From positions 1 through 64,000 of the forward strand of contig JANAVB010016201.1 in the NCBI GenBank assembly GCA_029216955.1: DNA of 64,000 nt. The letters run 5' to 3'. Shown here piece after piece: positions 35,954 to 47,015 of the stretch. The DNA is from Iris pallida (Eukaryota; Streptophyta; Magnoliopsida; Asparagales; Iridaceae). The position numbers and the translations under genes were made by a program. The notes under the pieces were generated by a model. That model did no database searches, was not told the DNA's origin, and saw only the letters and a list, made by a program, of their open reading frames with translations. How positions within the stretch are numbered: position 1 is the stretch's first letter; every line of letters starts with the position of its first letter.

Positions 35954-37215
35954 CACTTTGGATCTACGTATTGATTGATACGTCCATGTTGTCCAATAAA
36001 ACCTGCGCTGTGTAATAGTCGGTAGATATAGATCTGTTATAACACGATTTTGCAGGCATCTTAGATCCAACTACTATGGTCAAATGCATGTTTTTGATTG
36101 TGTTGTTTAAACCACGGACATATCGTGGATGTTGTTTTTGCTGTGGATGTAATTAAAATCACGAAGGTTGATCGTGCTTGTTATTTTTATTTTTCAATCT
36201 AGATTATGTGTGAACTCCTTCGGAAGGCATAAGATTGATGTAATTTTAATTATTTTTGATCAATTGTGATAGCGGTGGTGGCTGTTTCTGACGCCGGACG
36301 AGATGCTGGTTTTAAGCAGTCCAGAGGCAGACAGATGGTTTTCGATGAAGGAATCGACATCCAAAACCTAAAAATAAATTTAAAAAAATTGGGGCACTGC
36401 CCCGAACCCCGTGACCTGACCGGACAGGTCGAACCCCGAATAGATCTACGCAGCGCCAGATTTTGGATTCGGATAGTTGAGGACAGAGCAGCAACGATGA
36501 CCGTAATAGTTAGATATTTTCTCTTATTTTTATCATTTTGCTTTTTTCTGATTATGCATGTTTATTATTGTGTGAATATTTTTTTGAAAAACTAAGCCTA
36601 CATTAATAATGGACATCATGGACATAATATCAACTAGCAGAAAAACCCTCATTGTTAAATAACTAAGTGGGAGAGGATATTTATTTAGTATAAATCCTAT
36701 GGTCTCCATTACTAGTTTGTAGGTGATGTAATTATACTTGCGCGTTGGCTTTAGTGCTTTTCTCCATATCGGATGAGTATAATGATGGATCACCAGTACA
36801 AACTTTCTTAGGGATAATTGTAAAAAGTTACCTAGTATGTGTTCAATTCTCCATCTGAAGGAACTCATTACAAGGTAGTGGACTTAGTATTAAGTAATGG
36901 TATACACTTAGATACAAATAATGGTATCCTCCCCATCAGAGTCACTGCTATTATTTGTATGACCAGAGCAAGACCAGCATATTAATTTTATTTGTCATAA
37001 AGTTATGTTGACATGATAGTAAAATTAATAAGAAAAACCGACTTGAACAAAGTTGAATTTGTATACGTTCACACTATCGTGGCATGCTAAATTCATGGTG
37101 TTCAAGGTGTTGGTGAATTTTTTATTATTGTTTTGAGGGAATCAACATTTAGTTAATTCAAAAAGTTTTTTTTGCCCTACATAATTTTATTTATGTGATT
37201 CTCAGGATTTCAAAA
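35954..37215 (+). other. Copia-B untranslated leader
   Basis: 1.26 kb between primer site and gag start. The frame at 36266-36595 (109 codons) is not a recognisable protein. Long leaders of this kind occur in some plant copia elements. Confidence 0.6.
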
Positions 37216-38040
37216 ATGGGTTCTTTCAGTCCACATATGGTGATTCTTAAAGAAAATAAACTTACTGGACCAAATTATATTGATTGGAAATGTAATTTAG
37301 ATGTTCTGACTACTGAGGAGTACAAATATGTACTTGTTGAGGAATGCCCACCTAAGCCTGATGCTAACTCTGATGAAGAGGTCAAAGAGGCTTATAAGAA
37401 GTGAAAAAAGGCAGATGAGATGGCACGATGTTACATTCTGGCATCTATGTCAAATGTACTGCAACATCAGCATCAGGCCATGGCCACAGCTTATGACATG
37501 ATGTATAACCTCAAGGAACTCTTCGGACATCAGAGTAGAGCAGCTAGACAGTTTGCTATGAAATGTTTGATAAATACAAAAATGGCTGAGGGTACACCAG
37601 TAAGGGATCATGTTCTCAAGATGATGGGTCATCTGAATGAGATGGAGATCCTTGGAGCTGAAATCGATGGGGAATCCCAGGTCGATATCATTCTCGAAAC
37701 TCTGCCTAAAAGTTTTAACAATTTCTGCCTTAATTACAACATGAACAAAAGGTTGTATAGTTTGGCAGAACCTGCAAAAGAGCTATAGGATGCTGAATCT
37801 CTCTTTAGGCAGAGTGGTCATATTTTTGTTTCTGAAAAGGCTTCTACTTCAAAGCCAAAAGGCGGTAAGAAGAAGAATAACATTCAGAAACAGGCAAACT
37901 CAGCAAAGAAGGGCATGGGACCTCAAGGCACGGTAAAAAAGTCGAAAGGCAAATGTTTCAAGTGTAAAGGGTCAGGACATTGGAAGACTGATTGTCCACT
38001 TCTCAAACAAGGAAACAAAGAAGGTATATCTCATTTACTA
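37216..38040 (+). pseudogene. gag: Copia-B gag
   Basis: The start ATG at 37216 begins MGSFSPHMVILKENKLTGPN, including the tryptophan-containing N-terminal motif (YIDWKCNLD). The UBN2 region follows (LKELFGHQSRAARQFAMKCL, GTPVRDHVLKMMGHLNEME). A CCHC zinc knuckle, CFKCKGSGHWKTDC, lies at about 37951-37992. In-frame stops at 37402 (TGA where Trp is likely) and 37786 (TAG where Gln is likely) interrupt it. The protein would form the cytoplasmic virus-like particle and package element RNA. Confidence 0.93.
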
Positions 38041-41000
38041 GTAGTTAAAACATGTTTAGCGGTGTTATCTACCGGCACCTGGTGTGTAGATACAGGAGCC
38101 ACTAATCATGTCTACAATATATTGCAGGGGTTCCAGGAAACAAGACGGCTCAGTGATGGAGAGATATGCTTGTTCATGGGTGATGCTACAAAAGTATCGG
38201 TCATTGCATTAAGAGATGTTACTTTATCTTTTGGTAGAAATAAGTCTTTGACATTGAGAGATTGTCTTTATGCACCTTCACTTAGAAGGAATTTAGTTTC
38301 TGTTTCAAGGTTAGTTAAGGATGGATATTCAGTTTATTTTAATGACAATATTGTTATTAGAAAAAATAAACATTGTATTTGTTCTGGTGTATTGGTTGAT
38401 AATCTGTATGTCATTAATCCTATTTGGCCCCTAATGTAACTTATGAAAAAGAATAATATGTCATCTAACTTAAATAAGAGAAAAGAACCTTCTTGTATGA
38501 ACCAAAAATATCTTTGTCACTTGCGATTGGGGCATATTAACCTAAGAAGGATTCAAAGGCTGGTTAAAGATGGACCTTTGAGTTCATTGGAAGTGGAGGC
38601 ACTACCAGTCTGTGAATCCTACTTGGAAGGTAAAATGACCAAAAGCCCTTTTACGGCGAAGGGGTATAGGGCCAAAGATGTGTTGGAATTGATTCATTCT
38701 GATTTGTGTGGACCCATGAATATCCAAGCTAGAGGTGGCTTTGAATATTTTGTTACATTTATTGACGATTATTCAAGGTATAGATATATTTATTTGATGT
38801 GCCGTAAGTCTGAGTGCTTTGAAAAATTTAAAGAGTACAAGGCTGAAACGGAGAAACGTCATTGAAAATGTATCAAGTTATTACGATCAGATCGTGGTGG
38901 CAAGTACCTCTTTGGAGAGTTTAGGGATTATTTATCAGAGGCTGGGATTGCATCCTAATTGACTGTACCTGGAACGCCCCAGCAGAATGGTGTAGCCGAA
39001 AGAAGGAATAGAACTCTTATGGAGATGGTTAGATCAATGATGAGTTATTCGGATTTGCCAGATTCGTTTTGGGGATATGCCTTTATGACTGCAGCTTATA
39101 TTTTGAACTTGGTTCCTTCTAAGTCAGTACCTCTTACTCCCACAGAGCTGTGGATTGGGCGTAAGCCTAGTCTGAAACATGTTCGCATTTGGGGTAGTCC
39201 AACACATGTGCTGAATGGGAAAGCAGATAAGTTGGAATCTCGTACAGAAGTACGCTTGTTTGTAGGCTGTCCAAGAGGAGCGAAAGGAGGTTTATTTTAT
39301 AGTCCTAAGGATCAGAGGGTCATTGTTAGCACCAATGCTCGATTCTTAGAGGAAGACTATGTGATGAACCATAAACCCACAAGTAGAGTTGTTCTAGAAG
39401 AATTGAGACGTGAGACACCAAGTACTTCAGTACCAACAGTACAAGAGGATGAACCACAAATAACTGCACAATGTGTCACAAATGTTACACCACAACCGAT
39501 AGTGCCTCGTCTTAGTGGGAGGGTTGTGATACAACCTGATAGATATATGTTCTTGGAAGAGTCGTTAGACTTTATCCCTGAAGAACAAGATTATGATCCC
39601 TGTACCTACAATGAAGCCCTCTAAGATAAAGATGCAGAGTCTTGGCAAAAAGCATTGATATCTGAAATAAAATCTATGGATTCTAATCAGGTCTGGGAGC
39701 TTGTAGAACCACCCGTTGGTGGAAAAGCCATTGGATACAAGTGGGTCTATAAGAGAAAAAGAGGATCAGATGGTAAGGTTGAAACCTTTAAAGCTCGGCT
39801 TGTAGCAAAAGGTTTTACTCAAAGAGAGGGTATCGATTATGAGGAAACCTTTTCTCCTGTAGCCATGCTTAAGTCTATCCGGATTTTTTTATCTATTGCA
39901 GCTCATCTCGATTATGAGATTTGGCAAATGGATGTCAAGACAGCTTTCCTTAATGGAAGTCTTGAGGAAGACATCTATATGAAGCAACCAGACGGGTTCA
40001 TTGAAAAGGTCCAAGAGCATCTTGTTTGTAAGCTCAAGAAGTCCATTTATGGACTTAAGCAAGCTTCCAGATCTTGGAACATATGTTTTGATCAGGTGAT
40101 AAAATTCTATGGATTTGATCAATGGCTGGATGAATATGTGTATACAAAAGTGTGACGGAAACGTGGTGGTGTTCCTAGTACTTTATGTGGATGACATCTT
40201 GCTCATTGAAAATAATGTGAATATGTTATCTGATGTAAGGGTATGGTTATCCAAAGAGTTTGATATTGAAGGACTTGGGAGAAGTAGGTCACATCCTTGG
40301 GATCAAAGTTCTATGAGATCGCAAGAAAAGGATGTTGGGCTTATCCCAAGCTTCCTATATCGATACTGTACTAACTCGTTTTAGTATACAAAATTCTAAG
40401 AAAGGTTTCTTACCATTTAGACATGGAATTGCTCTATCAAAGGAGCAGTATCCGAGGACACCTAAAGAGATAGAGAACATGAAGGCAGTTCCTTATGCTT
40501 CATCAGTAGGAAGCTTAATGTATGCAATGCTATGTACGAGACCAGACATCTGCTTTGCCGTTGGCATGGTCAGCAGATATTATTCTAACCCAGGACAAGA
40601 GCACTAGACTGTCGTAAAGCATATTTTGAATACCTGAAAAGGACTAAAGAGTATATGCTAGTTTACCAGGCAGATAGTTTAGTTCCCTTGGGGTATACAG
40701 ACTCAAATTTTCAGTCAGATAGGGATTCCAGGAAATCTACCTCAGGTTATGTGTTTACTTTGGGAGGTGGAGCCATTGTGTGGAGGAGTATCAAGCAAAA
40801 ATGTATTGCTGATTCCACCATGAAAGCCGAGTATATGGCAGCCTCTGAGGCAGCCAAAGAAGCGGTTTGGCTCAGAAACTTTCTGTTGGACTTGGATGTG
40901 GTACCTAGTTTGCCTAAGTCTATTATACTTTATTGTGATAATAGTGGTATAGTTACAAACTCGAAGGAACCACGAGCCCATAAGACAGGCAAACACATTG

Positions 41001-41170
41001 AGCACAAATACCACCTAATACGAGATTTCGTAAAGAAAGGAAAAGTTGCTATGATCAAGATAGCATCAGCCGACAACCTAGCTGATCCCTTTACAAAGAG
41101 CTTACCAGCTAAGGCTTTTGATAGTCATGTTGAGGGAATGGGAGTCAGATGTGTAGCAGCATGGCTTTAA
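38041..41170 (+). pseudogene. pol: Copia-B pol: protease, integrase, reverse transcriptase, RNase H
   Basis: Order along the frame: protease WCVDTGATNHV (about 38079); pre-integrase LCHLRLGHINLRRI (38512); integrase core HSDLCGPM, FVTFIDDYSRY and PGTPQQNGVAERRNRTLMEM (38695-39020); RT from [20 protein letters not shown] (39684) with [13 protein letters not shown] (39925) and LYVDDILLI (40183); RNase H with YTDSNFQSDRDSRKSTSGYV (40695) and EHKYHLIRDF (41000). Key residues of the protease (DTGA), RT (MDVK, YVDD) and integrase (GTPQQNG) remain. Stops at 38437, 38863, 38957, 39622 and 40604, and frameshifts near 40140-40160 and 40280-40340, inactivate it. Confidence 0.95.
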
Positions 41171-41232
41171 GTATAAGTGGAAGATTTGTAACAGTATACT
41201 GAAAAGCAATGCTTTGAGTATAAGTGGGAGAT

Positions 41233-42501
41233 TATTAGGGTTATATACTAAAAGCATCACTTTTGTAGTAACCTTATTTTCTTAAATTTTGAATGAGAAT
41301 CATATGGGCAAATATTTGTATATTGTATTTGTTGCAAGTGTTAATGCAAATGTCTGATATTCTATATTATAGATAATATGGTGTGTGGTGTCACACAGAA
41401 GATCATATTATCAGTTTTCTATGGAGTATATAAATAGTTCACAACCTAGATGGACTTGGACAATCTATTGGAAAGGTTGTAGTGTAATATGGTATTAGTC
41501 TATCTTGACTATAGGTTTACACTAGTACACTTTGTGTGTATTGAACAGGACCACTTGAGGTTGTTCTTTTTGTACTGACTACATAAGAGAACAAACACCT
41601 CTGTTATTATGGATGCTTGTGCTCTTAATCCGGATATAATAACAGACATGTATATGCAGTATGCATTACTTTGACTCATAAAAGAGTGAGATTCATTATG
41701 GATCAACAACATCTATGAATTGGGTAATAACATTGTATGTATGATGGGCTGTTGATTATAAATGGAATCCATGTCCCGATACATCGGATTGATGATGTCC
41801 CCTTAAAGAGCTCATAAGGATTGTCATGTAAACCCTACATGTAGATTATATCCGACATGACAAATAAAGTTGAGCGGTACTACTTTAAGATAAAAGATGT
41901 CGAATCAATATAGTTGTTAACTTAATTTGATCGACGGACATACGATATCTTAACATGGGGAGCCAAACGAGCATATAATAAAAGGAGCCCACAAACATAA
42001 TTTGGGATTAGGGAGGTAGTGCAACCATAGCTCATTAGTGGACCGAGCTATTTGTTAATGGGCCTGGATTGTGTGTTCGGGCTGAACACAGGATATTCAG
42101 ATCCGTTAGGAGGCCTAACCCTAATTTCTCCTCATGGTCCCTGTCGTAGCTTATATATATCCTCTATTCTCTGGCCGCCATATTAATTATCAGAAATCAA
42201 ATACTTTCTCTAAATTCGTGATTCACGTAAGGAGAGAAAGAGAGGCCTACCAAGGAGAAGAAAAGGTTGGGATATCGTCGCCCACACGACGTCCAACTCG
42301 AGGAAGGAATACGTACAGAAGATCTTAGGGTCGTCCGCTCGAGATTGCCAGGAATTACTTGTCTCTTATCCACCGCAGGTATAATTCGTGAACCCTAGTT
42401 TCTGCCTATGAAGGGTTAGAACACGTATTAGATCTTTTTTAACTTTCTATCGATCAATATGCACACTAAAGAAAGGGTCCTGGGAATCCCCAGTTCCATC
42501 A
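41233..42501 (+). repeat. Copia-B 3' LTR
   Basis: Begins TATTAGGGTTATATACT (the TG has become TA) after the polypurine tract and ends CCCCAGTTCCATCA. It repeats the TATA box at 41427-41436. Confidence 0.95.
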
Positions 42502-43025
42502 GATTATTCATGTATCAGTGGACTGATACAAACATATGCATTTGGGACTGATCCCTAAGGACTCGAAACTTGTATACTTGAACCTAACAAGGATTGGCAA
42601 TGACTTATATATGATGTAATAGATGACTGATACAAAGTTAGGTGTTGGCTGTCCTGTGAATGAAGGACTGAACTCTATGGCAAATATGAACTGGACAATC
42701 TCAAATAAGGGCTGATACTCAGTGGATTGTCAAGTGAATAATATCTGGACTTATCAATGAAGGGACTGAACATCTACTAACATACATTACCTATTCACCT
42801 TAACCCATATATATTTCATATATATATATATATATATATAGACACTACACACCCATGCACCTACTAGATCACCTTGCCCTGCCTATTGTAGTGCCTCACT
42901 GCATAGGTCACACCACCTGACAGGTTTGAATCTCCCCTCTAATCCCTCCCTGATACATATGCACCCCATCATATATAATATCAGTTCGTATGTCAAGAGG
43001 CATAAGGGACACACACACACACACA

Positions 43026-43116
<91 letters not shown>

Positions 43117-43310
43117 TTTTTTTTATATATGTATATGTATATATATATATACTATATATATTTTTTTTTTATATGGATATGTAATGTATATATTATGTAT
43201 ATGTATATATTTTTTTATATATATATATATATATATAGATAATATAATATTATATATAGATAGATATATATATTATATATATATAATCTATATATATATT
43301 ATATATATAG

Positions 43311-43353
<43 letters not shown>

Positions 43354-43489
43354 GATATCTATTATCTATAATATAATATTATATATATATATATATATAT
43401 ATACTATATATATATATATATATATATATAGATATATATATATATATATATTATATTATATATATATAATAATCAAATATATATATATA

Positions 43490-43538
<49 letters not shown>

Positions 43539-43613
43539 ATATATATTATATAGATATTATAATATATATTATCTATATCTATTGATATATATATATATAT
43601 ATATATATAATAT

Positions 43614-43698
<85 letters not shown>

Positions 43699-43702
43699 AT
43701 AT

Positions 43703-43780
<78 letters not shown>

Positions 43781-43842
43781 AATATATTTATACATATAAT
43801 ATCAGTTCATATGTCAAGAGGCATAAGGGACACACATATATA

Positions 43843-43902
<60 letters not shown>

Positions 43903-44149
43903 CATATCAAAGATTAAACAGTTATTTCCAAACCCAGATAAACCCCTCACATTACAAACATGTAATTCAAAATCAAACCCCAATAGACATGGCCTACTAT
44001 CCTCATACAGCCTATGATACACTCAAACTCACTGGACTGAACAATTCTATTGGTTTGGGGACTGAACGATATGTTAGTATAGGATTTCTATGACTGATAC
44101 ATAAAGGAATGATACAACATGCCTTAATAACTGAGAAATGAAGGAGTGA
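42502..44149. other. CACTA upstream region (promoter side), right part
   Basis: Continuation of the CACTA non-coding DNA after Copia-B. Holds further GGACTGA(A/T) motifs (42519-42770 and 44030-44100), a CA tract at 43010-43028, nearly 900 bp of TA-rich satellite, and a 230-bp segment (about 43920-44145) that repeats 34140-34350 (for example TTCTATTGGTTTGGGGACTG at 34264 and 44045). No gene is visible. Confidence 0.65.
43010..43905. repeat. (CA)n then long imperfect (TA)n satellite
   Basis: About 19 bp of CA repeat, then TA-dominated sequence to about 43905, broken only by short variants such as ATATAATATA, TAGATA and TATATTTTTTTTATATG. A 40-bp segment including ATATGTCAAGAGGCATAAGG occurs on both sides (about 42988 and 43808), so an ancestral unit with its TA tract was duplicated and expanded. 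All tyrosine/isoleucine open frames here are artefacts. Assembly across this tract may be unreliable. Confidence 0.95.
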
Positions 44150-44490
44150 CTGGTAGTATGATCATCAGCAAGTGACACTTGACTTGCATAATATGATCAA
44201 AATTTTTGCCTGTGATAACCATATCATCAACATAGAGTAAAAGCAAATGCCCGAAGGGATGTGAACATGGAAAGATCATTATGAATTGATGTAAATCTGA
44301 CAAAATAAGTCGCTGATGTGAGTTTGAAAAAACTAAGCCCCAGGGGCCTGCTTGAGGCCATAAATCGCCTTGTGCAGATGAAAAACTTACATCAGAGAAT
44401 GGAAAGGCTAGGAAGAGGAGCCATATAGGCATCCTCAGTAAGATCTCTATGAGGAAAGGCAGTCTTTATATCCATCTGATAAAGAGGCCA
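44150..44490 (-). pseudogene. Copia reverse-transcriptase fragment inside the CACTA
   Basis: On the minus strand three copia RT landmarks appear in the right order and spacing but in different frames: DIKTAFPHRDL (about 44475-44440, the MDVKTAF box), a segment matching the [13 protein letters not shown] box (about 44385-44325), and LLLYVDDMVITG (about 44250-44215, the YVDD box). There are no LTRs, no target duplication and no flanking pol domains. It is either a captured fragment or the remnant of an older insertion. It is much more decayed than Copia-B and on the opposite strand, so it is not derived from that copy. Confidence 0.8.
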
Positions 44491-44689
44491 CTACCATGCC
44501 CTAGATCTGAGCGAGGGAGAAGAGAGAGAGAGATGGAGAGAGGGGGGGGGCTACCTGAGGAGAAGGGAGAATGAGGAGGAGGCCGGAGGGGGGTGCGAGC
44601 GCCGGAGGATGGAGAGCGAGAAAATTGGTGGAAAGAAAAAATTTCGGGAAATGTTCGAAAAGAAAACCCTCCTGCCCTATATGAAACAT
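44491..44689 (-). other. CACTA 5' proximal non-coding DNA
   Basis: Purine-rich (GAGAGA, GGAGGA) DNA between the RT fragment and the subterminal array. It lies between the element's own 5' end and TNP2, so it could belong to the promoter or leader. No TATA box stands out. Confidence 0.4.
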
Positions 44690-44990
44690 TTAGCGACGTC
44701 AGAATGCGACGTCGCTAGACGTCGCTGATTAGTAATATACGGCGACGTTCTATAACAGTCGTCGCTACGCGTCGCTATATTTAAATAATTAGCGACATGT
44801 AGCGACGATATTGTGACGCAGATTCCTATTTAATAAATTAATGTTGCTATTCGTCGCTAGTAGTCGCCAACAGCGACGAATAGCAACGACACATTACCAC
44901 GTCGCTAAATTCCCAAAAATAGCGACGTCCGTTCTTGGAGTCGCTAAAATTGTCACAAATTTGTCGCAAATTTGTCATATTTTGGTAGTG
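44690..44990. repeat. CACTA right terminal inverted repeat and subterminal array
   Basis: Multiple (T)AGCGACG and CGTCGCTA motifs in both orientations, ending in ATTTTGGTAGTG at 44990. It mirrors the left array at 5814-6325 in motif content, though not as a long continuous inverted repeat. Confidence 0.92.
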
Positions 44991-44993
44991 AAC

Positions 44994-45720
44994 ACTCGTA
45001 TGATCACCCTCACAGGAGAAAACTGGCAATTTGGAAGCCAAGGATGGAGGATCTACTCTGGTTCAAGGACTTGCATGGTCCGTTGGAGGGCAACAGCGCA
45101 AAACTAATGGATAAAGCTACTGAAGACTAAAAACGACTGGATCGGATGGCCGTTGGATTCATCCTCCAATGGTTGGATGATTCGGTGTTTTACCACGTGT
45201 CCATGGAGAGTTCGAAAAAAAGCATTATTGAAGAAGCTGTATTCGCTGTACGAAAGGAAGACAGCTGGCAATAAGACATTTCTTATTCGCCAACTCATCA
45301 ACTCGAAGTACACGGAGGGTGCTCTAGTGGCACAACATCTGAACGAGGTTCAGGGCATCAGCAATCAGCTGTCTGCGATGAAGATGGTGATTGATGATGA
45401 GCTTCATGCTCTACTACTCTTGATTTCTCTTCCGAAAAGCTGGAAGACGTTGGTGGTGTCGGTGAGCAACTCCGCGCTTGATGGAGTTGTCACGATGGAA
45501 GCAATCAAAGTATCTTGTTGAATAAGGAGGTCCGGCACAAGCAAGTGGAATCATCGCAGGAGTCCGCTCTGGTAACTCCCTACAGGAAGGGAATACCCAA
45601 GTCACAGGCGAGGACATGAAGGAGTTCATGGGATCTTACAATTATGGACCGCAAGGAGGGCTGCTAATACTATGGTAAAATAGGACATATCAAGAGGAAC
45701 TGCATGAAGCTCAAAGCTAA
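44994..45720 (+). pseudogene. gag: Copia-A gag (UBN2 type), main part
   Basis: The reading frame starts with ATG at 5793, runs six codons to the CACTA insertion at 5811-5813, and resumes at 44994 in frame after the AAC duplication. Typical copia gag signatures follow: a GENWQF tryptophan motif near the N-terminus, then LYERKTAGNK and FLIRQLINSKYTEGALVAQH. A zinc knuckle is at about 45663-45710, but it contains an in-frame TAA and has Tyr where the second Cys should be (pattern C..Y...GH....C). At least one frameshift separates the N-terminal part from the segment at 45153-45521, and another follows it. Nucleocapsid function is therefore lost. Confidence 0.85.
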
Positions 45721-47015
45721 GAAGGCCAAAGACAAGGATGATCAAGAGGATCTTACAACAATAGGAGATATCATCATCACAACGACCGACGCAGAAGAAC
45801 CTTGTGTCATGTGTCATAATGGAGACTGGGTCATGGACACGACATCATATCATGACACTCTATATAGGAGGATCTTCACGTCATATCATGACGGCAGGTT
45901 TGGACGTGTAAAGATGGGCGACAAGGGGATGGTTACAGCTGTAGGCATCGGTGATGTGCTCTTGATGATGGAGTTTGATGAAAAACTCGTCCTCAGGGGT
46001 GTGCGACATGTATCGAGTTTGAGCTACAACTTGTTTTTGGTAGGAAGGCTGGCAGATGATGGTTGTCGTTGTCCGTTTGGGAGCAAAGATTGGATGCTTA
46101 CGAAGGGTTTCCTACAGCTTGCTCAAGAATATTTGTATTATGGAATGAACATGCTCAAGTTGCTGAGCTATATAGGCAGGCCACAAACACGGATGAAGGC
46201 TCGAGGGATGTTTGACAGGAGGTAGATCGTCGAAAGCTTGTTGAGGAGGGGCTTATAGATGCATTGAGGGTTACGGAAGATTTGGTTCGTCGAGACAAAG
46301 CGATGGATGATGATGAGTCAAAGATTGAGGGCCAGTCTGTCGATCCCATGATAGCTGGTCGGTCTCCAGGTGGGGGTTGCTCTACGAATCCAGATTTAGC
46401 GACAAGTGGTTTTCTAAATCTTCATAGAGCGACATCGGTTTCAGAAGTTCGAAGCCAGAAAGGAGATCAAGTTTTACAGCAAACTCAATCTGAGGCAGAA
46501 GCATCATCATTCACATAGTTCAAGGGAAGCTATGGGTCATCGACGGCATGCACAGTACGTGATGTTCTGTTCGAGGATGCATGTGTATGGAGGAGCTTCA
46601 AGTTCAGACACGAAGGTGGATAAGTTCAGGAGTTCGAATCTTGTAAGAACCGCACCGTTCGCTTGGTTAGGCTAGCCAAGGGTGAAGAACTCGTCAGAAC
46701 GTTAACACTTTCCGGTGGAAGACGAAAGTCGGGGACAAGCAGCCAAGACTTACAGTGAGGCTGATCGTCAGGGAGTTCGGTCTTAGTCGTGTCATTGATA
46801 TCGGCAAAATTCCAGTGGTGCAGGAGGTGCTACGCATGGCAGCTAGCGTTGACGTGATAGTCGAGGAGCTAGAGACAAAGTAAAATGTAAAGCAACTCGG
46901 GTGATCGAAGATCAGTGGTATGGGGGAGCTGAAATTCTGTCGTGGAACGACAGTCATGGAGTCCAGTTGAAGACCCATGGGGTCAATACATTCTCATCAG
47001 ACTGGAGGGGAAGAT
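45704..47015 (+). pseudogene. Copia-A post-gag remnant, protease-like then unrecognised
   Basis: A 173-codon frame (45704-46225) begins in the zinc-knuckle tail (KLKAKKAKDKDDQ) and contains WVMDTTSYHDT, which sits where copia proteases have W-[LIV]-[LIV]-D-[ST]-[GA]-A-[ST]-x-H; the G-A is replaced, so the active site looks dead. The text after it (MGDKGMVTAVGIGDVLL, LVLRGVRHVSSLSYNLF) fits the copia protease and pre-integrase region. From about 46226 to the polypurine tract GGAGGGGAAGA (47004-47014) I recognise nothing: no HHCC integrase, no reverse transcriptase YVDD box and no RNase H. This suggests a large old deletion or a gag-only lineage. Confidence 0.65.

Larger units (their letters stand above)
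34670..42501 (+). mobile_element. Copia-B: nearly full-length Ty1/copia retrotransposon
   Basis: 5' LTR 34670-35939 and 3' LTR 41233-42501 (1,270 and 1,269 bp) enclose a complete gag-protease-integrase-RT-RNase H order. The flanking 5-mers are GATCA (34665-34669) and GATTA (42502-42506), a target duplication with one substitution. A tRNA-iMet primer site follows the 5' LTR and a purine tract AAGTGGGAGAT precedes the 3' LTR. The open reading frame is broken by several stops and at least two frameshifts, so it is inactive but fairly recent in structure. It sits in non-coding CACTA DNA upstream of TNP2, in the opposite orientation to that gene. Confidence 0.96.
5814..44990 (-). mobile_element. 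CACTA (En/Spm) DNA transposon with nested insertions
   Basis: The left end reads CACTACCAAAAT (from 5814) and the right end is its exact inverse ATTTTGGTAGTG (to 44990). A 3-bp target duplication AAC is present at 5811-5813 and 44991-44993, the size expected for this superfamily. Subterminal arrays of TAGCGACG-type repeats lie inside both ends. Two minus-strand genes, TNP2-like and Transposase_24-like, occupy the interior, so the element's own 5' end is the right-hand end. Subtracting three nested elements and their duplications leaves about 10.5 kb, a normal size for an autonomous plant CACTA. Both genes are broken, so it cannot mobilise itself now. Confidence 0.96.

Noticed and set aside
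42926..44022. Tyr/Ile-rich frames around the TA satellite, also at 7966-8547 and 57211-57708
   Set aside because: They are translations of (TA)n tracts.
44150..44490. Reading the minus-strand RT fragment as part of Copia-B
   Set aside because: It is on the opposite strand, 1.6 kb outside the Copia-B LTR, and diverges strongly in sequence.
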